NCBI GenBank assembly: GCA_020846515.1 | Contig: JADLDX010000503.1 | Span: forward strand, 1 to 8,540 | Direction: 5' to 3' | Length of the DNA: 8,540 nucleotides | Source: Pirellulaceae bacterium | GTDB taxonomy: Bacteria; Planctomycetota; Planctomycetia; Pirellulales; Pirellulaceae | In this document: positions 1 to 6,720 of the stretch, piece after piece | Layout of the letters: every line of letters starts with the position of its first letter | Numbering within the stretch: the first letter of the stretch is position 1 | Notes under the pieces: model-generated | Told to the model about the DNA's origin: nothing | The model's database searches: none | The model's input: only the letters and a program-made list of their open reading frames with translations | Program-made: the position numbers and the translations under genes

Positions 1-176
1 AGCAGCGGGAGGGTCGCCTGGCGTCAGCTCAGGCGGGGAGGGGGCGTGCCTCGACTAACCAAGGCATGCAGCACTTCGCTGCGAACTCGTCTGTGCGGCG
101 CACGCACCCTCCCCGAAAAAGCAGGCTAAACGCCTGTTTTTCGACCCTCCCTAAGCTGCGCTTGGGAGGGTTAGTT
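1..176. repeat. Modular intergenic repeat, copy 1
   Basis: This is the first of two related units. Its core, 1-120, aligns without gaps over 120 nt to 198-317; by eye about 85% of positions agree. Both cores begin AGCAGCGGGAGGGTCG and end CCCTCCCCGAAAAA. After the core comes a short hairpin (arms 114-126 and 132-143, AAAAAGCAGGC against GCCTGTTTTT with one bulged G). A second hairpin has 7-bp arms CCCTCCC (145-151) and GGGAGGG (164-170). The unit ends with GGGAGGGTTAGTT (164-176). The window starts inside the repeat, so its true left end is unknown. I found no credible gene: the reading frame at 66-254 crosses the repeat and its protein is low-complexity, arginine-rich and family-less. The repeat style resembles intergenic repeats I associate with planctomycete genomes, which is recollection rather than a search result. 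Confidence 0.8.
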
Positions 177-189
177 CAACTAACCCTCC
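165..189. repeat. Perfect palindrome joining the two repeat units
   Basis: The arms GGAGGGTTAGTT (165-176) and AACTAACCCTCC (178-189) are exact reverse complements around a single C at 177. This is the junction between the two modular units. It overlaps the next inverted repeat, with arms CCCTCCTGCTGC (184-195) and GCAGCGGGAGGG (199-210), which match at 11 of 12 positions around the loop GTA. The GGGAGGG/CCCTCCC motif is therefore reused in successive, competing hairpins. Confidence 0.8.
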
Positions 190-197
190 TGCTGCGT

Positions 198-436
198 AGC
201 AGCGGGAGGGTCGACTGGCGGCAGCTCAGTCGGGGAGGGGCCCGCCTCGACTAACCCAAGCCTGAAGTACTCGCTGCGAACTTAGTCTCTGCGGCGCACG
301 CGGCCCTCCCCGAAAAACTACGCAACATCAGCCGCATGGCGTTAGCCACGGTTTACGCTGAAAAAACCGCGGCGAACGCCCAGCGACTGATTCAAAGTGG
401 CGCTGTCCAGCTAAGCTGTGCTTGGGAGGGTTAGTT
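198..436. repeat. Modular intergenic repeat, copy 2, with a different insert
   Basis: The core at 198-317 matches copy 1, and the terminal 26 nt (411-436, CTAAGCTG then GCTTGGGAGGGTTAGTT) match 151-176 with one difference. Between these shared ends copy 1 has 30 nt, while copy 2 has 93 nt (318-410) of unrelated sequence. That insert contains its own inverted repeat: GGCGTTAGCCACGGTTT (338-354) against AAACCGCGGCGAACGCC (364-380), pairing at 15 of 17 positions around a 9-nt loop. The repeat ends only 19 nt before the first candidate start of the next gene, so that gene's promoter must lie within or upstream of the repeat, or the gene starts further downstream. Confidence 0.78.
338..380. repeat. 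Inverted repeat (hairpin) inside copy 2
   Basis: Seventeen-base arms GGCGTTAGCCACGGTTT and AAACCGCGGCGAACGCC pair at 15 positions with mismatches at arm positions 7 and 11, and the loop is ACGCTGAAA. It is present in copy 2 of the modular repeat and absent from the same place in copy 1, so it behaves like a separate mobile or exchangeable module. It lacks a T-run on either side, so I do not call it a terminator. Confidence 0.65.
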
Positions 437-455
437 TACAGAAACTTGATCGGTA

Positions 456-2024
456 ATGCCGACAAAGAAGATGTGTCCTTATGTTGGCTCAACTTCGGCA
501 GGGAGTGCCAGTCTTATGTCGCGGCTCGACGATTCTCATCCTACCCCCTTCAACTACTCCCCCATCAATAACGCATCAACTTACACAAGCTTGGGTGGAC
601 GTCGCGCCTTTTTGGCTGCACTAACCACGAGTCTCATACTGGCCCCCTCTGCCCTGGTCGCACAAAAGCCAAAGAAGCCAGCCTTGCTGCAGGCTCCGCG
701 AGACATCAGCGAATTGGCCACTCGTACACGCATCGTTTTGCAATTGAGCGGTACCCTGAAAGTGGCGGATCCAGATCCGGCCAGCAAAAAGCCTCCGCGC
801 GAAGCTGAAGTCAAAGCGGAATCGACCGTGGACTTCGATGAACGCATCTACGTAAATCCACAAAACGAAACCCTCTCCGCGGCACGGCACTATAACGAAG
901 CCAGCGTTCAGACCTGGGTGGCGGGCAATGCTAGCAGTCATCGACTGCGCGAGGAATGCTTCCACGCGCGACTGGCTCGACACGAGGGCAGCTGGCAACA
1001 GTATTGCCCCGATCGGCCCCTGCAAACTCGCGAAGTCGACTTGGTGCGACTGCCCATCAATAGTGTGGTGCTAGACCAAATGTTACCCGCTGATCCGGTG
1101 AAGGCGGATGATAGTTGGTCGCCCAGTGAACGCACCCTGGCCGATGTGTTTCAACTGGAAGCCGTGCATTCCTCCAGCATCCATTGTCGCGTCTTGAAGG
1201 TCGAAGCAGGCGTCGCCACCATCGAATGCAACGGCGAAATCGAAGGCTCCGTCAATAACGTACCGACAAAAATCAAAGTAAACGGCAACATGCACGCTGC
1301 GCTGGGCAGTCAGTGCGCTCTGGTGACTTGGGTCGGCATGTCTCTGACCGAAATCCGTGAAATTAGCCAGGCAGAGCCCGGATTTACCTTGACGGCACGC
1401 GTCAAGTTGATCCGCAAAGAAGAGCCCGAGGCCTGCAACGATGTCTCGCTAGACGAACTGCGCCAGATCGCTCAAAGCAACGACGACGGACGCTGGTTAC
1501 TACAAATTGCCTCCGTACCCGGTCGCTATCAAATGCTCGCCGACCGTCGCTGGAAGACGATCGTGGATACAGGCGAGGAAGCCATTTTGCGATTGATCGA
1601 AAAGAACCAGGTTGTCGCCCAGTGCAATGTAACTCGGTTGCCCAAACTGGCCGCAGGTCAGCAACTGACCTTGGTGGGTATGCAGGACGATATCAAACGG
1701 TCACTCGAAAAGAATCTCGAATCGCTGGTTGAAGCCAGCGAACGCAAGAACAGCGGCGGTATGCGCGTGCTGCGCGTGGTGGCCGTTGGCAAATCGTCCG
1801 ACGTGCCCGTGCGTTGGGTCTATGCACATATCTCCGATGACAGCGGTCGCCGAGTCTCTTTAGTGTTCACGATGAGTGGCGAAGCCTCCGAATCGTTTGG
1901 CATGGCTGATGAACAAATGATTAGCAGTTTTGAGCTGCTACCAGAAACCTCCACCCAGTCACCCACTCCAGCGCAACCGGCGGCAGAATCGGCCAGCCGG
2001 CCAACGACCAGCACCAAACGCTAG
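456..2024 (+). CDS. Secreted protein of unknown function, two-domain, Tat-like signal
   Basis: I do not recognise a named family. The 522-residue product has a twin-arginine-like export signal: GGRRAFLAAL at 47-56, then a hydrophobic stretch to about residue 69 ending ALVAQ, so the mature protein should lie outside the inner membrane. Residues about 80-320 are rich in alternating beta-type sequence and carry a conserved-looking MLPADPVKADDSW segment (209-221). Residues about 345-495 form a second region whose ending (RVLRVVAVG, WVYAHISDD, SLVFTMSG) is reminiscent of PsbP/DcrB-like folds; this is a weak impression. The tail from 498 is Pro/Ser/Thr-rich. The start is uncertain: ATG 456 lacks a ribosome site. 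ATG 516 has AGGGAG 10 nt upstream, and TTG 591 would give the most typical signal-peptide length. The gene stands alone between two repeat clusters, and its TAG stop directly abuts the first REP-like unit. It is probably a real gene; its function is unknown. Confidence 0.82.
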   Translation: MPTKKMCPYVGSTSAGSASLMSRLDDSHPTPFNYSPINNASTYTSLGGRRAFLAALTTSLILAPSALVAQKPKKPALLQAPRDISELATRTRIVLQLSGTLKVADPDPASKKPPREAEVKAESTVDFDERIYVNPQNETLSAARHYNEASVQTWVAGNASSHRLREECFHARLARHEGSWQQYCPDRPLQTREVDLVRLPINSVVLDQMLPADPVKADDSWSPSERTLADVFQLEAVHSSSIHCRVLKVEAGVATIECNGEIEGSVNNVPTKIKVNGNMHAALGSQCALVTWVGMSLTEIREISQAEPGFTLTARVKLIRKEEPEACNDVSLDELRQIAQSNDDGRWLLQIASVPGRYQMLADRRWKTIVDTGEEAILRLIEKNQVVAQCNVTRLPKLAAGQQLTLVGMQDDIKRSLEKNLESLVEASERKNSGGMRVLRVVAVGKSSDVPVRWVYAHISDDSGRRVSLVFTMSGEASESFGMADEQMISSFELLPETSTQSPTPAQPAAESASRPTTSTKR

Positions 2025-2097
2025 TGTAGCCGCTTCGCTCCGCGAGGCGGCCCATCTTCGCAATCCGACCGTGCAGCCGCTTCGCTCCGCGAGGCGG
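2025..2097 (+). repeat. Two direct REP-like units, 47-bp period
   Basis: Unit one (2025-2050) and unit two (2072-2097) are 26-nt copies differing at one base (TGTAGC against TGCAGC at the start). Each is followed by a similar tail ending GCAATCCGAC. Each unit folds on itself: in unit one the arms CCGCTTCGC (2030-2038) and GCGAGGCGG (2042-2050) pair over 9 positions, one a G-T wobble, around the loop TCC. A degenerate third start (CATAGCCGAC) follows near 2116. The cluster begins at the base after the stop codon of the preceding gene and may act as its 3' end structure. Confidence 0.85.
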
Positions 2098-2156
2098 TCC
2101 ATCCTTGCAATCCGACATAGCCGACCCGTGATTTGCCAAGTGCAGTGCAGTGCACG

Positions 2157-2182
2157 CCGCCTCGCGGAGCGAAGCGGCTACA
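2157..2182 (-). repeat. REP-like unit, inverted copy
   Basis: This is the exact reverse complement of the 26-nt unit at 2025-2050. With that unit it forms a perfect 26-bp inverted repeat spaced 106 nt apart. Just before it is the tandem pentamer GTGCA repeated three times (2140-2154). Just after it is a short related palindrome, CTCGC-AAA-GCGAG (2188-2200), followed by GTGTAGCC, which looks like a decayed further copy. This arrangement of head-to-tail and inverted units is typical of REP/BIME-type clusters, so I infer the same class here without having identified an associated transposase. Confidence 0.85.
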
Positions 2183-2215
2183 TTGGCCTCGCAAAGCGAG
2201 CGGCAAGCGTGTAGC

Positions 2216-2423
2216 CCCTAGTATCAGTGTTTGGCGCCAACTTTTTCAGCCAACTTCTTATCCAGTTTTCAGTCGGCTTTTCCAAGCGACTGTCTCTCCG
2301 CGCGGCTCGTCTAGACCTTGACGGTCCACTACCATGGTTGGTGAGCGAACGCCCCGGACGCCGTAACGCCCGCCGCGTAGATCGCGGGCCATGATCCATA
2401 TGCATGTGGGAGAGGCAAAGCGA
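2216..2423. other. Intergenic leader before recQ
   Basis: The 208 nt between the REP cluster and the recQ start hold no gene I can support. A small hairpin has arms CAGTCG(G)CTT (2270-2279) and AAGCGACTG (2284-2292) with one bulged G. It is followed by a pyrimidine run but no clear T-tract, so it is at best a weak terminator for the upstream gene. Perfect short palindromes TTGGCGCCAA (2231-2240) and ACCATGGT (2332-2339) are noted without a proposed role. I found no -35/-10 pair with acceptable spacing, so the recQ promoter is not located. Confidence 0.4.
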
Positions 2424-2426
2424 GTG
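2408..2426 (+). promoter_or_regulatory. recQ: Ribosome binding site and GTG start of recQ
   Basis: GGGAGAGG at 2408-2415 is a strong Shine-Dalgarno sequence 8 nt before GTG 2424. The in-frame ATG codons at 2391 and 2400 lie upstream of it, and the ATG at 2442 is rather far downstream. Because other genes in the window have poor ribosome sites, this one is informative. It favours GTG 2424 as the start, with the 33 nt from 2391 belonging to the leader. Confidence 0.6.
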
Positions 2427-4643
2427 AGTATTGCTGTCGATGAAATGCTGGCCAAAGCCGAAGAGGTGTTGCAAAGGGTTTGGGGTTACTCGTCCTTTCG
2501 ACCGTTGCAGCAAGAGGCCGTCCTGTCGGCCCTCCTTGGCCGAGATAGTGTGGTCGTGCTGCCCACCGGTGGCGGTAAGTCCGTTTGTTTTCAGGTGCCA
2601 GCCTTATGTTTGGACGGTTTGGCTGTGGTCGTTTCGCCCTTGATCTCCTTGATGAAGGATCAGGTGGATGCCCTCCAGGCCAACGGGGTCGACGCCGCAT
2701 TTATCAATTCATCGCAAAGTCTTGAGGCCCAGCGCGAGATCGCCTCGCGCATTCGCGAAGGTCGTTTAAAACTGCTCTACGTGGCCCCAGAGCGACTACT
2801 CACCGATCGCATGCTCGATTTCCTACGCTCGATCAAGGTGTCGCTGTTCGCCATTGACGAGGCTCACTGTATCAGCGACTGGGGGCATGACTTTCGTCCC
2901 GAGTATCGTGGACTGCGGGTGTTGAAAGAGCGGTTCTCAAACATCCCGGTGCATGCTTATACGGCCACCGCTCCCGAGCATGTACGGCGCGATATTGTCA
3001 GGCAACTGGGATTAGTGGATGCCGAAGTTCTAGTCGGTTCCTTTGATCGGCCGAACCTGGTCTATCGCATGTTGCCGATCGATAACCGGTTGCAGCAGAT
3101 TATCGAAGTGGTGAAGCGTCATCCCGAGCAATCGGGTATCGTCTATTGCATCAGTCGCAAAGAGGTAGAGCGAACGGCCGGTGCTCTCAATAGCTTGGGC
3201 ATCAAAGCGGTGCCCTATCATGCTGGCCTGGATGATCAATCACGCCGTCGTCATCAAGAGGCGTTCATTCGCGATGAAGTCGATATTGTTGTGGCCACTG
3301 TCGCCTTTGGGATGGGCATTGATAAACCCGATGTGCGTTATGTGATTCATGCGGGCATGCCCAAATCGATCGAGCACTATCAACAGGAAAGCGGTCGCGC
3401 TGGTCGTGATGGCCTCGAATCGGAATGCGTCTTGTTGTACAGCGGCGGTGATATTCTTACCTGGAAACGAATGCTCGATCCGCTCGAGCCCAGCGCGCGC
3501 GAAAGGGCCTTGCGGGCACTGAGTTCCATCAATAACTTGTGCAACGGCGCGCTTTGTCGCCACCGCTCGCTCTCGGCTTACTTCGGCCAGGATCTGGGCG
3601 TGGACAATTGCGGTGCGTGCGACGTTTGTTTGGGCGAACTCGATCAGGTAGAAGACCCGATTACATTGGGGCAAAAAATTCTTTCATGCGTCTTGCGCTT
3701 GGATCAACGCTTCGGCGCCGACTATACCGCTAAAGTACTGGTCGGAGCGAATGACAGAAGAATTCTGCAGGCCGGCCACGATCAATTGAGCACTTACGGA
3801 TTGCTCAAGGATGAACCACTGGCAGCCATCCGCCAATGGATCGAACAACTGATCGGTCAGCAGTTCCTGATGCGCGAGGGCGAGTATCAATTGCTGCGAG
3901 TTTCGCCCACTGGTGCTCGGCTGCTAAAACGAGAGCTCACCCCGATCCTCACCGTGCCACCGAAACGCACCGCTGCGCCTAGACGGACGATCGCCGAGAA
4001 CCAATCGTGGGAAGGTGTGGATCGTGGTCTGTTCGAACGCTTGAAAGAACTGCGCAATCGCGAAGCCCAACTTCGTGGTGTACCGGCTTACGTTATCTTT
4101 CTCGATACGACTCTGCGCGAACTGGCTCGCGTTCGACCTTCGTCACTCTCGGTCTTCCGACGCATCAAAGGTATGGGCGATCAAAAATTGAAAGACTATG
4201 GGCAGCTGTTCCTGGATGGTCTGGACGCCTACTGCGCGACGCAGCCACTGACCCGCGATGTGCTCACGCCGGTACAGCCCGGTACGAGCGGTCCATCTGC
4301 CACCAGTCCACCTGGCCAGAGTGCGCCCAATCTGAGCGCGGCGGCCGTGTCGTCGTTTGAATATTGGCGACAAGGTATGACGATCGAGGCAGTCGCCACC
4401 AAGATGGGGCGTGCTACCTCGACCGTCTTCGGATATTTAACTGACTTTATTCACTTCGAAGGCATCACCGACCCATCGCCCTGGGTACCGGCCGAAAGCA
4501 TTCCAATCATCACGGCAGCCTTGAAAGCCAGTGAGGATGGGCGATTGAAACCGATCTTTGAGGCGCTCGAGGGCAAGTACAGCTATGAAGCCATTCGCCT
4601 TGTAAAACTTTGTAGCCGCGATGAAGCGATTAAGCACGAGTAG
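2424..4643 (+). CDS. recQ: ATP-dependent DNA helicase RecQ with C-terminal HTH domain
   Basis: RecQ is a superfamily 2, 3'-to-5' DNA helicase of recombinational repair and stalled-fork processing, acting on chromosomal DNA. Counting from GTG 2424 (739 residues): Walker A LPTGGGKS at 46-53, DEAH box at 145-148, and the RecQ aromatic-rich loop WGHDFRPEY at 153-161. The TAT motif is at 180-182 and motif VI QQESGRAGRDG at 320-330. Four zinc-binding cysteines at 378, 396, 399 and 402 match the E. coli RecQ pattern. An RQC winged-helix region follows at about 411-506 and an HRDC domain at about 531-607. E. coli RecQ is about 610 residues; the extra length here is a Pro/Ser/Thr linker (about 610-636) and a final domain (about 643-737) with SFEYWRQGMTIEAVATKMGR, which resembles the HTH_40 domain of many longer bacterial RecQ proteins. 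An ATG at 2391 would add 11 residues. All catalytic motifs are intact, so it should be active. Confidence 0.97.
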   Translation: MSIAVDEMLAKAEEVLQRVWGYSSFRPLQQEAVLSALLGRDSVVVLPTGGGKSVCFQVPALCLDGLAVVVSPLISLMKDQVDALQANGVDAAFINSSQSLEAQREIASRIREGRLKLLYVAPERLLTDRMLDFLRSIKVSLFAIDEAHCISDWGHDFRPEYRGLRVLKERFSNIPVHAYTATAPEHVRRDIVRQLGLVDAEVLVGSFDRPNLVYRMLPIDNRLQQIIEVVKRHPEQSGIVYCISRKEVERTAGALNSLGIKAVPYHAGLDDQSRRRHQEAFIRDEVDIVVATVAFGMGIDKPDVRYVIHAGMPKSIEHYQQESGRAGRDGLESECVLLYSGGDILTWKRMLDPLEPSARERALRALSSINNLCNGALCRHRSLSAYFGQDLGVDNCGACDVCLGELDQVEDPITLGQKILSCVLRLDQRFGADYTAKVLVGANDRRILQAGHDQLSTYGLLKDEPLAAIRQWIEQLIGQQFLMREGEYQLLRVSPTGARLLKRELTPILTVPPKRTAAPRRTIAENQSWEGVDRGLFERLKELRNREAQLRGVPAYVIFLDTTLRELARVRPSSLSVFRRIKGMGDQKLKDYGQLFLDGLDAYCATQPLTRDVLTPVQPGTSGPSATSPPGQSAPNLSAAAVSSFEYWRQGMTIEAVATKMGRATSTVFGYLTDFIHFEGITDPSPWVPAESIPIITAALKASEDGRLKPIFEALEGKYSYEAIRLVKLCSRDEAIKHE

Positions 4644-4683
4644 GCACGAGTACGGACGACTTTCGTGGAGCGCAAAGCGACTC

Positions 4684-4714
4684 TTGGCCAGTGCCCCTCG
4701 AGTCAGTGTACAAT
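4684..4714 (+). promoter_or_regulatory. Possible promoter of the FG-GAP protein gene
   Basis: TACAAT at 4709-4714 is a good -10 hexamer in the 120-nt gap after recQ, 50 nt before the next start codon. The best upstream partner is TTGGCC at 4684-4689, but the spacer is 19 nt and only the TTG matches, so the -35 part is weak. If real, it makes the downstream gene independent of recQ transcription. Confidence 0.4.
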
Positions 4715-4763
4715 GGTGGGCTCCTCTCCCTTCCCACACTTATGCCGGAGTTAACTCACCATT

Positions 4764-6548
4764 ATGCCGTACCGCCGCCCTCGACCTTTCAAACTGCTGG
4801 CCCTGATACTGTCCACATTCACACTTGCGGCCCCCGTCGTGGCGGCTGAACCAAAGTTCGAACGCGTGCAACTGACCACGGAGTTCCATGCCGAGGGTGG
4901 CACCGCTGCCGACTTGGATAACGATGGTCACGGCGAAGTGATCGTCGGTCCGTGGATCTATTGGGGGCCCGAGTACACCGAGCGCTCTCGCTTTTATGCC
5001 GGTGAACCGGTCGATCCGGCTGGCTATTCCAAAAACTTCGTCATGTACAACGATGACATCGACGGTGACAAACTGATGGATATCGTCGTCCTGGGTTTCC
5101 CCGGTGCGGAGAGTTGGTGGTACCGAAATCCGGGCAAAGACAAAGGGCGCTCGGGGCTGTGGCAACAACACGTGATCCTGGATGTGACCGACAATGAATC
5201 GCCCATGTTGGTCGACTTGGATGGCGATGGTGTCAAGGATCTGGTCTGCGCCAGTAAAGGTTTCTATGGCTACGCTTCGCACGCTGGCCAGGATCCGACC
5301 GCCATGTGGAAGTTTACGGCCATCTCGCCGAACAATAACTACCATCGCTTTACGCACGGACTGGGTGTTGGCGATGTGAACAACGATAGCCGCATGGATC
5401 TCATGGAAAAAGACGGCTGGTGGGAGAACCCAGGTCCGCGCAGTGGCGACGCCGCCAAGGAACCATGGAAGTTTCACAAGGTGACACTCGCCGCTCCCGG
5501 TGGTGCGCAGATGTATGCGGTCGATTTGGATGGTGATGGCAAAAACGAAATCGTGACCGGCACCTCGGCTCATGGATTCGGTTTGGTCTATTACAAAGTC
5601 ATCGATGCGGCCCATGATAAACTCGAGAAAGTCGAGATCATGACGGCTGATGAAAAGACCAGCCCTGTTGGTATCGCGATCAGCCAACTACACGGTATCG
5701 ATATGGGTGACATCAACCGCGATGGCATTCCCGACATCATTACTGGCAAACGCTGGTGGGCTCACGGAACCGGTGATGAAGGCTCGCATATGCCGTCGTC
5801 GCTCGTATGGTTGGAGACGCAGCGATCCGGCGGCCGCGTACGCTTTGTGCCGCATGTGGTTGATGTTTCCAGCGGCGTCGGCACGCAGATCATGGCGACC
5901 GATGTCAATCAAGACAAATTGTTGGATATCGTTTGCGGTAACAAGCGCGGCGCCTTTTTGGTTCTGCAAATTCCTGCCGATCGACCAGCCGGACAAACGT
6001 TCGTCAAAGGCGATCGTTTCGAGCAGCAATTGGCTGCGGAAAGTGTGGCCATTGCTGATGACGTTGGCGGATTCCGTCCAGCTCTCAGCGGCAAACAACC
6101 TTTGAACTTTGATTTCGAAGAAGTTGTCGAGGCTTCCAAAGCCGCCAGACTTCATCGCGACTGGGAAGTTCGTGGTTCGATGTCGGCCAGTGTGATCAGC
6201 GCCGCTCGCAATCAGGCTCACGGCAAATTCATGGCCTCCTCTGCCAATGCGGAAGGTCAACACAAACCGGTCGGCGAATTGATCAGTCGACCATTCGTGC
6301 TGACTCAACCTTGGCTGAGTGCTTTAATTGGTGGCGGCAAAAATCCGAAGGCCTGCGTAGAGGTAGTTAGTGAAGCCTCGGGACTCGTCCTAGGCCGCTT
6401 CCCTGGCACCGATGGTGACGGCCTGGAGCGTCAGTGGTTGGATCTGAAATCACACGTTGGCACGCCCGTGCGGGTGCGTCTGGTGGATCACATGCCCGAA
6501 GGCGGTTCGGCCAGCCTGGATGACGTGCGCCTGCACGCCAGCAAGTAA
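4764..6548 (+). CDS. Secreted FG-GAP/VCBS-repeat beta-propeller protein
   Basis: The 594-residue product begins with a signal peptide (RR-rich start, hydrophobic core 11-25, likely cleavage after VAA at 26-28), so it is exported. Seven FG-GAP/VCBS-type calcium-binding loops follow: DLDNDGHGE 50-58, DDIDGDKLMD 97-106, DLDGDGVKD 151-159, DVNNDSRMD 204-212, DLDGDGKNE 254-262, DINRDGIPD 316-324 and DVNQDKLLD 380-388. This number suits a seven-bladed propeller. Two WW..NPG motifs (118-124, 219-225) are the kind seen in planctomycete members. Residues about 447-592 form a separate beta-sandwich-like domain containing NFDFEE, ALIGGGKNP and SLDDVRLHA. It resembles the accessory domain attached to levanase/GH32-like proteins. 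Such propellers usually bind proteins or glycans, and no catalytic site is evident. The substrate is unknown. Start ATG 4764 has only CGGAG 14 nt upstream. Confidence 0.9.
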   Translation: MPYRRPRPFKLLALILSTFTLAAPVVAAEPKFERVQLTTEFHAEGGTAADLDNDGHGEVIVGPWIYWGPEYTERSRFYAGEPVDPAGYSKNFVMYNDDIDGDKLMDIVVLGFPGAESWWYRNPGKDKGRSGLWQQHVILDVTDNESPMLVDLDGDGVKDLVCASKGFYGYASHAGQDPTAMWKFTAISPNNNYHRFTHGLGVGDVNNDSRMDLMEKDGWWENPGPRSGDAAKEPWKFHKVTLAAPGGAQMYAVDLDGDGKNEIVTGTSAHGFGLVYYKVIDAAHDKLEKVEIMTADEKTSPVGIAISQLHGIDMGDINRDGIPDIITGKRWWAHGTGDEGSHMPSSLVWLETQRSGGRVRFVPHVVDVSSGVGTQIMATDVNQDKLLDIVCGNKRGAFLVLQIPADRPAGQTFVKGDRFEQQLAAESVAIADDVGGFRPALSGKQPLNFDFEEVVEASKAARLHRDWEVRGSMSASVISAARNQAHGKFMASSANAEGQHKPVGELISRPFVLTQPWLSALIGGGKNPKACVEVVSEASGLVLGRFPGTDGDGLERQWLDLKSHVGTPVRVRLVDHMPEGGSASLDDVRLHASK

Positions 6549-6556
6549 GCTTGCGC

Positions 6557-6694
6557 TCGTTTAACAGTCAGCCGCAGGCGTACTATCTACCTGCGTGCTG
6601 ACAGCTATTAAAGTCCCATACCGTTCAAAAGGAAGCGGAGCAGCGCAAGCTGCCCGGTTGTTTGTCAGTACGCCTGCGGCTGACTGTTAAACGA
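6557..6694. repeat. 28-bp perfect inverted repeat with an 82-nt centre
   Basis: The left arm 6557-6584 (starting TCGTTTAACAGTCAGCC) and right arm 6667-6694 (ending GGCTGACTGTTAAACGA) are exact reverse complements over 28 bp. The left arm can also fold locally: GTCAGC and CGCAGG (6567-6578) pair with CCTGCG (6590-6595) and GCTGAC (6597-6602) with one bulged T and an 11-nt loop. The centre also holds a small hairpin GCAGC-GCAA-GCTGC (6640-6653) with a GNRA-type loop. Long arms with a non-coding centre could mark a small non-autonomous mobile element or a structured transcript; no transposase or target-site duplication is visible. Confidence 0.85.
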
Positions 6695-6708
6695 ACTTTT
6701 GAACGGTA
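6619..6708. repeat. 13-bp perfect inverted repeat, interleaved with the 28-bp one
   Basis: TACCGTTCAAAAG (6619-6631) and CTTTTGAACGGTA (6696-6708) are exact reverse complements. The left arm lies inside the 28-bp repeat and the right arm outside it, so the two pairings cross. A third pair, AGCTTGCGCT (6548-6557) and AGCGCAAGCT (6642-6651), crosses both. The order along the DNA is C, A, B, C', A', B'. Confidence 0.8.
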
Positions 6709-6720
6709 ACGTGTTCGTCT

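Larger units (their letters stand above)
6549..6720. other. Structured spacer between convergent genes
   Basis: The FG-GAP gene (+) and the DedA gene (-) converge here. The 172 nt contain several perfect inverted repeats, given as separate entries, and no coding frame I can support. A role as a bidirectional transcription end is plausible from position alone. There is no clean stem followed by a T-run, so a classical Rho-independent terminator is not demonstrated. Confidence 0.6.

Noticed and set aside
66..254. Small plus-strand frame in the left repeat region
   Set aside because: It is assembled from repeat sequence, has no ribosome site, and gives an Arg/Ser/Leu-rich product without a family.
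1..436. CRISPR array or integron attC cassette array
   Set aside because: There are only two long units, the repeats are 120 nt and divergent, and spacers are not uniform. There is no cas gene, integrase, or matching RYYYAAC/GTTRRRY core pair, and no cassette genes.
2025..2182. Insertion sequence bounded by the perfect 26-bp inverted repeat
   Set aside because: The 106-nt interior has no transposase frame and no target duplication. It contains a third copy of the same unit, which fits a REP cluster better than an IS.
2178..2700. Overlapping minus-strand frames around the recQ start
   Set aside because: They cross the REP cluster, the leader and the conserved 5' part of recQ. The proteins are Arg/Pro-rich and unlike any family I know.
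4740..5687. Long minus-strand open frame of 315 codons opposite the FG-GAP gene
   Set aside because: It lies entirely antisense to a gene with a signal peptide and seven recognisable calcium-loop repeats. Its protein is His/Asp/Ile-rich, as expected from reading GAT/GAC-rich repeats backwards, and shows no domain.
5688..6308. Minus-strand open frame of 206 codons following the previous one
   Set aside because: It is also antisense to the FG-GAP gene, has no recognisable motif, and owes its length to the codon bias of the sense gene.
6549..6720. Classical Rho-independent terminator
   Set aside because: Strong stems exist, but none is followed by a run of T on either strand, so only a general 3' end role is plausible.
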